Origin: Anoplopoma fimbria
Taxonomy: Eukaryota > Chordata > Actinopteri > Perciformes > Anoplopomatidae
DNA: 64,000 nt
Assembly (NCBI RefSeq): GCF_027596085.1
Contig: NC_072458.1
Coordinates: 599,001-663,000 of the forward strand
Direction of reading: 5' to 3'
Shown: positions 58,750-64,000 of the stretch, in pieces
Layout of the letters: every line of letters starts with the position of its first letter
How positions within the stretch are numbered: position 1 is the stretch's first letter
Made by a program: the position numbers and the translations under genes
The notes under the pieces: model-generated
Seen by the model: only the letters and a program-made list of their open reading frames with translations
The model's database searches: none
Told to the model about the DNA's origin: nothing

Positions 58750-59222
58750 TAAATGCTAACATCAGCATGCTAACATGCTCACAATGACACATGTTAACAA
58801 GTTGATGTTAAGCAGATTTTAATGTTGTTTACCATGATCACCATCTTAGTTCAGCAATTTAGCATGGTGACATTTCCTAATTAGCACTAAACACAAAGTA
58901 CAGCTGATGGGAATGCCAATAGAGTAATTTACAGGTATTCGGTAATAAATTGTATACATGAATATTTTGAGCAGATGATGGTGCTAGATGCAAAGTGTGG
59001 GGTTAACCAAAGTTAAAAGAAATCATCTTGAGGGGAACTAATGTGTCAAAATGCAGGGTTGTATATGTAGTAGTTGTTGAGGCATTTCACTAAAAGCCCA
59101 AAACGTCAACCTGTTGGTGGCAGCAACCCAAAAGAGAATTTATTTTTTCAACATTTCAGTAAATTCACAGTATTTCAGGGCCAAAGTGGTCGGACTGACT
59201 GACAGACAGACAATGACAAACG
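58750..59222 (+). mobile_element. teleost interspersed repeat (GCTAACATGCTAA type)
   Basis: Reads AAATGCTAACATCAGCATGC, then TACCATGATCACCATCTTAG, TTAGCACTAAACACAAAGTA and CAGCTGATGGGAATGCCAAT. Later come GATGATGGTGCTAGATGCAA, GTAGTTGTTGAGGCATTTCA and CAAAGTGGTCGGACTGACTG, then a GACA run. I recall this order from a frequent teleost repeat. It carries no coding frame. Confidence 0.8.
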
Positions 59223-61589
59223 GCTTGCATGACCAAATAAAAAGTAAACACAGACAGTAGTCTCCTAGAACCTGCATTAAACAGCAGGATTCGCAGGGTA
59301 GCCAACTATCTTTAGGTTTAATTCAGTAGTGCAGTACAGTGGAAAACCATTGTGCAAGACAATCCTGCTTTCATTTAAGTTAAGATCAGAGGACCAAAAC
59401 ATGTAAACAACATGCCTATTGCCCAATTAGCTAACTAACATCATAATCATCATTAAATACATACATTCACCCTAGCAAGTCTTATACAATATGCCCAGTA
59501 GAAAAAGGCATACATACATGTTTACCCAAAGTTGTGTTGCCACCATTGCCTTTTTTTCCGGTCGTTCTCTCTGGTTGCGACACATAAGAGCCATCATTTT
59601 AATGTAGCTAATATCTATTTATAGGACAGAGGTAGCAAGTCAGAGAATAATCACACTGGAAGAGTAATTAAAGCTAAGGCCTGTGCTAAAAGCACATTTA
59701 ATTGATTACCCTGGATTCTCTCTGAAATAGGTTAAATACTCTCCTAAAATGAGTTCCATTAGTCTCTCACTCACTATTTATATTCCCTCGCTCCTCTCTT
59801 ATTATCCAGCTGAGATGGTTGTGATTAAATTGCCCTATACTGTACTTCCCTCTCCTCTGCATCTCTCCATTTAGATCATCCCCTCGCTCTCTTTCTCTCT
59901 GCTGCTTGATATAGCCCATTGATCATACACCCAATGTAGTTTATAGTGTCAACTCTCTCTCCCCCCCTCTCTCGCTCGCTCTCTGTCTCCCTTCATGTAC
60001 TTCTCTAATGATAATATGGTTACTGTAATGTATTGGCTGGCTGCCTCCATGTCTGCAGAACAAGGCCCAGCAACCTGTACTGATGGCTAAACGACCATGG
60101 ACCCTCACTAATCACCATGGAAATGGCCCGATCTGTTTATTGACTTTTTTTTTCTTCCAACAAGCCTTAAAAGTATTGGACTCCTTTTTCTAACTTTTTT
60201 CAGAAATGGATCACGTTTTGTCATAGCGCGTCCCTACACGCTGGCCTAACTTCAAGCAAGTCCAACAATCCAATAAAAGCCAATAAGGTGAATGCCAACT
60301 GATCCTATAGGCATCCGTTTCCAATTTGCCATTGGCAGCACTTTCGGGAGGAATTTCTTTGGGTTTTTTTTTTCTCCCATACCTGGCTGCTACTAGTGTG
60401 AAATTCCCATTCATCATAATAACCAGTGTTGAGTGTCCATTTATCAAGCCCTGAATGCCAGTGCTTTACCCGGGTAAGTTGAGCCATGGGGATATACCTT
60501 CTAATGACTGTTCGAAAGCCTTGTAGTTATGAGACAAATTACACGACAAAGGAAGGGGAAACAAGATGGCGAAAAACCCTGACCTCCTCTTCCCTTGTGG
60601 GAATTTCATACTCCTTAAGCAGTATTTATTACAAGACAGGTGCTGCTTTTCTGCATGCGATTACCATTCACTCTAGCAACCAATACCTTCAAAGAGGACA
60701 GGGCTGTCAGAAAAGGTCAAAAATCTGCAAGTTTCATATCTCTGACTCCATTTATTGTATCACAATTTCTTTTTCATCTCATAAAAACAATCTTGGATCT
60801 TTTTTTTGGTACAAAATTAATTTCTGTATTCACTGTCAAACTTGCCATCTCCACCAATAGACACATAGTCTCTCTCTCTTGCTCTTTCTCACTTTAGACC
60901 TCGTGACTAGGGTAATATATTAATGCGATGAGTCTCTGGCAAGGCACCTTCACAGGCAGACTAAACTGAAGTGCATGCCTTTTTTAGCTTTATGCAAGCC
61001 AACATGAATTTGCCCGAAATGTGATTAATGCAACCTCTGTATCCCACAAGGTACAGTTCTGATGAATTAACAAATCCTGTGTGAACGTCTCCCATTTAAT
61101 CACACCAGGAGATGAAATGCTGTACTAGTGCGGCAGGCTGGGTGAGTGTAGCTGCATTAAACTTATTCTATACATATCCCAGCTAAAGAGAAGAGCATGC
61201 AATGACTCGACACCCACTTTGACTTGATATAAATCCAAATGGTGAAGGAGAAGATCTGGAGGAGCTGGAAATGGTTCAAGCATTGGGTCAGGCAGGTGTA
61301 ATCTGTTTCCTGTCAAACTGAAGTCTATACCTTGTTTGTGCCAACCGGAAATGTATCATTTGTAATAACTCTGCATCTTTACAAGCAGAATAGGAAAAGC
61401 CAAATGTGAAGAGAACAAAATTCTTATTATTCCAAGATCGCAGCAGTTCAGAAAGTGTGATTTAGAGTGATGGAATTAAAACTTTGTCCATCTATTTTAT
61501 TTATACTGCGTGTGATATTTTGAAGGACAAATACTGTAGGTACATATTTAAAATACCACAACTTGATAAATAAATTGTATTCAGTGTCA
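59223..61589. other. intergenic, candidate conserved noncoding sequence
   Basis: 2.4 kb without recognised exons or repeats. Blocks 59,590-59,960, 60,010-60,320 and 60,900-61,160 hold many TAATTA, GATTAA and ATTAAT-type homeodomain-like sites in otherwise complex sequence. That is how developmental enhancers often look. Conservation was not tested. Confidence 0.5.
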
Positions 61590-62110
61590 TATTAAGAAAA
61601 ATATGTAGAAGAAGAAGTAGGAAGAGAGGAAGAGGAAAATATAGTGTGTTGCATAGAATGAAAAAGAAAAAGTCGAAGAGAAAGAAAAAGAATTGGAAGT
61701 AGAACAGTTAGTTGGTGAAATGTGAAAGGCAAGTGAAAATGTAAAAGAGGAATTTGAAGTGGAGAAATAAGAAACATGTTTGGACTGAGAAAAAAATGAA
61801 AAGAGGATGAGGAAGAAGAAGTGGAATGGGAAATAAAGAGGAAGTGAATATGTAGGAAGAAGAAGAAAAATGGGCGAAAGAAGAGAGTGAACAAGTTTTA
61901 GAAGGAAGTCAAAGTTGAAGGAGGAGGAAAGAAAATGTTAGAAGAATTTGTTGACTTAGAAGAGAGAAACAAAACTAATTAAGGAGGAAGATTTGGTAGA
62001 AACTTGAAAAGGACGTAGGAGTGATAGAAAGAGAAGAAACAGAAGACGAGGGGAACAATAAATGGAATGACAAAAAGCTTAATTGAAGGAAGACAAAAAA
62101 GAAAAGGTAT
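61590..62110. repeat. purine-rich (GA-rich) tract, about 520 bp
   Basis: The plus strand consists mostly of A and G with very few C, built of degenerate GAA, GGA and GAAGAAGA units with no clear period. It produces a Phe/Ser/Leu-rich frame on the minus strand that is not a gene. Confidence 0.85.
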
Positions 62111-64000
62111 ATTAAAACAAAGTGCCACAGGACAAATAACAAGATGGAGCAATAAGAATTTTTATCTCATATTTAAGCCTTACCAGTGTTTGACATCATG
62201 CCACCGAGAAATTAGATTGATGTTTTGCAGAGAGGAGAAAACTTTTTATGAAATAAAAGTTCCTCAACTAAATCAGCACTCTGTGTTTGACCCTGAATTA
62301 TTGATTGCTGCAGATAGTTCTGAGGGTCCAGCCACTTTTAAGAACTCTGATGAGTTTTTTTAATGTAGGGTTGAATTTGCCCACATAAGGGCTGTCGAGG
62401 CTACCAGCAAGCCTTTTGATTTACCTGATGTAAATAAGTGCTTCTCAATGTTAAGCTTTCCCGACACTCCCAAAAGTAAAGCTCGGTTATATTCTTTCTT
62501 TAACTGCATCTGTCATTCTCTTGTCTTATTCATCTGTCTGTCTGGGCATGTAAAACATTTATATTCTGTGGAGAACAGAATGAGCACTGGATAGTGTGAA
62601 GGGAAACAGATGACAGGGATACAAACAATCACACCAAGCCAAAACACTCCTGATCTGCCTTTCACTCACAGTTTTTCTCTAACCAGCTACATACATGTAA
62701 CTTAAAGTTATAAGAGAACAAAAGATGCTGCCCAAAGAGTTATGGCACCCCAATTAGTTTGACTTCTATTTAGAAACGGGATCTCAAATGCTTTGAGGCT
62801 GCAGAAAATGTGTTGACAAATCTCCTTTTGCTTTAAGTTATGATCCTACACAGAGCTATGGAAGATGTAAAAGCCACACAAGCTATTATATACCATTTAT
62901 TGGATAAGCTTGCATCAGAGCTCACTTTACTCGTAATGAGAGGTGATAATGAGTTTAACAGCTGAAGCAGTCAAGGATCAATCGTCGGTTAAGATAACGT
63001 CAAGAGCTCTGTGATTTGGAAAAGAAAAAAAATGCAGAAATCAAACTCAATTTCCATTTTCAGATTACCGCAGGAAACCTGTGCTATCAAGTCTAAATGA
63101 TCTAAATGGACTTGCTCTTACAATTAATCTCCTTGGATTTCTTCAGACACATACACTCATGAATCAACATTCTTGTGCACTTTTGCTAATTTTCACATAT
63201 TTCCTTTGTGTTTGTCACTGTAACATAAATTGTAAGGATGTCTTTTTTTGAGTACTATTCTATTTTCTATTCCTGCTTTACAAAGCAAATTAATATGAAC
63301 AATTCATCCACATTTTCAAACTGTTGTCCGTATAAAGTAGCATCTATGACTGGGTCTATGGGATCCTACTTTCAGTTTTTGGGGGGGGGGGGGTGTCTGC
63401 GGTTGGAATTAAAGGAGACTGTGCTTTGCTGGTTGCTCGTTGTAGATACCTCTTCTAATGCTGGGTTATCTCTCCGCACACCATGGGTATTTTTAGTGGC
63501 CCTTATCTCTTTATGAAACATGAGGCGCACTGCAGAGGCTTACGTTACACACCTCGGATGCTTTGGCTTAGGATAATGCAGGCATGTGGACGGGGGGGAT
63601 GGAGGATGGAGGAGTGGGTGTGGGGGGGCGTCTGGGTGCACTAAGAGCAGAGAAATAAAATGATTGACTCCCTCAGCTGCAGAGCTTTTGGATGAGTCAA
63701 ATCCAGCTGGGTTTTTTTTTTTCTTTCTTCCCACAAACTGTTTCCACGGGCTGTGAAAGATGGGTAAAGGGTGGATGGGGAATGTGGCAGTAAGGAGGAT
63801 ATTTGAGAGGGATGGAAAGACCGACAGACAGACGGATGGATGGATGGTTTGAATCTTCGCAAAAGAAAGCTCTGAGGACGGCCTCAACTGTCACCTGTAG
63901 TTTGCCAAGCTTGAGCTCACAGGTTAAGTTCCTAAAGCCAAAGTTTTTCAGCTTAAATGAGAACTGAGGCTTCAACTTACTTGGAGCACGAACTGTTACT
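62111..64000. other. intergenic, no gene seen
   Basis: 1.9 kb to the window end. Short G-runs occur at 63,381-63,392 and 63,590-63,630, and a GACAGACA/GGATGGAT-like stretch at 63,820-63,848. Nothing can be assigned. Confidence 0.6.

Noticed and set aside
60486..60897. Overlapping frames of 124 and 85 codons
   Set aside because: Overlapping frames in AT-rich sequence, with no homology recognised and no supporting signals.
61592..61894. Phe/Ser/Leu-rich 100-codon minus-strand frame
   Set aside because: It is the complement of the purine-rich tract, which rarely encodes stops on that strand.

Overview
This is a vertebrate, almost certainly teleost (probably percomorph) nuclear window: large GT-AG introns, long CA/GT microsatellites, and several interspersed repeats that I recognise from teleost genomes. 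No prokaryotic or viral gene organisation is present, and I found no novel defence-like or otherwise undescribed multi-gene system.

Region 1 (about 1-22,920, + strand): the 3' end of a csmd2-type CUB-and-sushi gene. Fourteen coding exons can be read from splice sites and phases. They encode seven sushi domains (six single-exon, one split over two exons), a linker, a conserved membrane-proximal ectodomain, one transmembrane helix, and a short cytoplasmic tail with an ENPMY motif and a C-terminal CTAV. The joined exons give 657 codons plus a stop with no frame conflict. A likely 3'UTR intron follows the stop, then a long 3'UTR-like stretch with two long GT tracts, ending near AATAAA at 22,897. 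Introns hold a LINE remnant, a tRNA-type SINE and a DNA-transposon-like repeat.

Region 2 (about 29,426-32,860, + strand): a decayed HIPK-like (homeodomain-interacting protein kinase-like) locus. The glycine loop, HADLK and DFG are readable. The segment that should carry the ATP-binding lysine and the alphaC glutamate is absent, the APE motif is lost with a frame break, an 8-bp minisatellite replaces coding sequence, an in-frame stop closes the C-lobe, and the tail is built from degenerate tandem copies of one exon-like unit.

Region 3 (about 32,860-64,000): no convincing gene. It holds an internally deleted Tc1-like element with arms of about 190-200 bp, a 222-bp TA-flanked MITE inside a CA microsatellite, five recognisable teleost repeats or fragments, many microsatellites, and a purine-rich tract of about 500 bp at 61,590-62,110. 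Several complex-sequence blocks (for example near 47.1, 53.2, 54.7, 55.5 and 59.6-60.3 kb) could be conserved noncoding elements, but that needs an alignment.

Repeat identities rest on recalled consensus sequences, not on a database search.
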